A model generated the notes under the pieces. That model was not told the DNA's origin, did no database searches, and saw only the letters and a program-made list of their open reading frames with translations. This document shows, one piece after another, positions 62,904 through 64,000 of a stretch of 64,000 bases of DNA; position 1 is the first letter of the stretch, and each line of letters opens with the position of its first letter. Source of the DNA: Microbacterium sp. MYb72 (lineage in GTDB: Bacteria; Actinomycetota; Actinomycetes; Actinomycetales; Microbacteriaceae); assembly GCF_002979415.1 (NCBI RefSeq), contig NZ_PCOT01000005.1:30363-94362 (forward strand), written 5' to 3'. The translations under genes were made by a program, and so were the position numbers.

Positions 62904-63791
62904 ATGACCCGTCGCATCGTCATCAGCGGAGCATCCGGCCTGATCGGATCGGCGCTGGCAGCGTCGCTGCGCGCGGACGGGATCGAGGTGACGACCCTCG
63001 TGCGTCGTCCGCCGCGCGCCTCGCACGAGGTGCAGTGGAGCCCGGGAGAGGCGCCCCTCGACCCCGACGTGCTCTCCGGAGCGGAGGCCGTGGTGGCGCT
63101 CGGCGGAGCCAGCGTCGGCAGGCTGCCCTGGACGCCACGCTATCGCCGCGAGCTCCTTTCGTCGCGCCTGCGCCCGACGGAGACGATCGCCGCAGCGCTC
63201 CGTGCGCAGGGATCGGATGCTCCCGCCTTCGTGTCGGCCTCCGCGGTGGGGTACTACGGCTCGGCTCCGGGCGCCGTGCTCGACGAGTCCTCACGAGCGG
63301 GGAGCACCTTCCTCGCGGAACTGTGCGTGGCGTGGGAGGACGCCGCCCGTCGCGCAGGGGAGGGTGCGCGTGTGGCGCTGCTCCGCACGGCGCCGGTGAT
63401 CCACCCGCGGGGAGTGCTCAAGCCGCTGATCGCGCTCACGAGACTCGGCGTCTCGGGGCCGCTGGGCACGGGCACGCAGATCTGGCCCTGGATCTCCCTC
63501 GACGACGAGGTGCGGGCCATCCGGCACACCATCGACGAGGGGCTCGCGGGGCCGGTGAACCTGACCGGACCGACCCCGGCCTCCGCGAACGACATCGGAC
63601 GCGCGCTCGCCCGCAGGATGCACCGCCCGTTCTGGCTGCCCGCTCCCGCCTGGGCGCTTCGCCTCGCGCTGGGCCCCGCGGCCGATTCCCTGCTCCTCGG
63701 CGATGCGGACGTGCGTCCGCTCGCACTCGAGCGCTCGGGCTTCTCGTTCTCCCACGCGACGGCGGAGGATGCCGTGGAGCACGCGGTCTGA
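62904..63791 (+). CDS. TIGR01777-type NAD-dependent epimerase-like protein
   Basis: A 295-residue extended SDR of the group that in cyanobacteria and plants includes cell-division-linked proteins. It has the cofactor loop ISGASGLIGSALAASL (about residue 6), VVALGGASVG (about 65), and SASAVGYYG (about 112) with the YYG typical of this family. The later NLTGPTPASANDIGRALARR segment (about 221) is also typical. ATG 62904 follows GGAGG. The substrate is unknown. Confidence 0.88.
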   Translation: MTRRIVISGASGLIGSALAASLRADGIEVTTLVRRPPRASHEVQWSPGEAPLDPDVLSGAEAVVALGGASVGRLPWTPRYRRELLSSRLRPTETIAAALRAQGSDAPAFVSASAVGYYGSAPGAVLDESSRAGSTFLAELCVAWEDAARRAGEGARVALLRTAPVIHPRGVLKPLIALTRLGVSGPLGTGTQIWPWISLDDEVRAIRHTIDEGLAGPVNLTGPTPASANDIGRALARRMHRPFWLPAPAWALRLALGPAADSLLLGDADVRPLALERSGFSFSHATAEDAVEHAV

Positions 63792-63794
63792 GCG

Positions 63795-64000
63795 TCAGTT
63801 CCCGTGCGGGTCGAGGCTGTTGAGGGTCGCGACCACCTGGTCGTAGTCACCCCGCGCCTCGCCGTAGCGAAGGAACTTCACGTTCTCGACCTGGATCTCG
63901 GTCGCGTCCGGCTGCGTCTCGATGAGCTCGACGACCTCGGAGACGAAGTCGTCGAGAGGCATCGCGAAGGCGCTGCTCTCCTGGCCGGGCATCAGCGCCG
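63795..64000 (-). CDS. C-terminal part of a short-chain dehydrogenase (partial)
   Basis: The frame is open from the window edge to TCA 63795-63797 and encodes the last residues of a protein ending KFLRYGEARGDYDQVVATLN. This ending is common in DltE-like SDR oxidoreductases of Microbacteriaceae. The catalytic part lies outside the window. It is convergent with the TIGR01777-type gene with only 3 nt between stops. An internal ATG at 63992 is unlikely to be the start. Confidence 0.6.
   Translation of the reverse strand, partial: ALMPGQESSAFAMPLDDFVSEVVELIETQPDATEIQVENVKFLRYGEARGDYDQVVATLNSLDPHGN

Overview
The window is chromosomal DNA of a high-GC Gram-positive actinobacterium, most likely a Microbacterium or close Microbacteriaceae relative. 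The signs are GC-rich codon use, the gene orders tkt-tal-pgi-zwf-opcA-pgl and fabD-fabH-acpP-fabF behind a PucR-type regulator, a mycobacterial/corynebacterial-type BioQ-BioYMN module, and many genes that look leaderless. Coding density is very high. No gene-free stretch exceeds about 270 bases. I see no insertion sequence, prophage, integrase, CRISPR array or rRNA. The one RNA gene is a tRNA-Val(TAC).

Layout. 0-13.3 kb: end of a ThrE-like exporter, septum-formation lipoprotein, peptide deformylase, DMT transporter, then one minus-strand operon for central carbon metabolism (tkt, tal, pgi, zwf, opcA, pgl), then haem O/haem A synthesis (ctaB, ctaA) around a small membrane protein. 13.5-20.2 kb: the SUF iron-sulfur operon (sufB, sufD, a Rieske ferredoxin, sufC, sufT), followed by a MalY/PatB-type C-S lyase and an MFS transporter. 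20.1-22.7 kb: BioQ with two 13-bp palindromes facing the biotin ECF transporter bioYMN. 22.6-26.6 kb: a membrane acyltransferase and a dedA-histidine kinase-response regulator operon. Both promoters carry the same long inverted repeat at exactly the same distance from the -10 hexamer. 26.7-34.4 kb: ABC-F protein, a PNPOx-cupin-HAD-GH16-like cluster, SURF1, small membrane proteins, FabG and an alpha/beta hydrolase. 34.4-39.9 kb: one 5.5-kb gene for a secreted, wall-anchored protein that joins a purple-acid-phosphatase-like domain to a GH8-like glycosidase. 40-46 kb: serB, the divergent glycogen genes glgC/glgA, an ABC ATPase, L31 type B and an S33 peptidase. 46-52 kb: a GmrSD-like DUF262 protein with an altered HNH motif, an Fe(II)/2OG oxygenase behind an iron-box-like sequence, DUF3145, and a MocR/YczE pair with four operator half-sites. 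52-59.7 kb: type II fatty acid synthesis (fabF, acpP, fabH, fabD, fasR-like) and aceE. 59.8-64 kb: tRNA-Val, a LysR/EamA divergent pair with a 20-bp palindrome, lactate dehydrogenase, a TIGR01777-type epimerase-like protein and the end of an SDR gene.

How it works together. Most genes are housekeeping: pentose phosphate pathway and glycolysis entry, haem A and cytochrome oxidase assembly (ctaA, ctaB, SURF1), Fe-S assembly, biotin uptake feeding fatty acid synthesis, pyruvate to acetyl-CoA (aceE), and glycogen. The less ordinary items are regulatory and surface-related: the predicted autoregulated envelope two-component regulon, the phosphatase-glycosidase fusion, the DUF262 protein, and about fourteen genes whose -10 hexamer lies only 6-7 nt before the start codon, which points to leaderless mRNAs.
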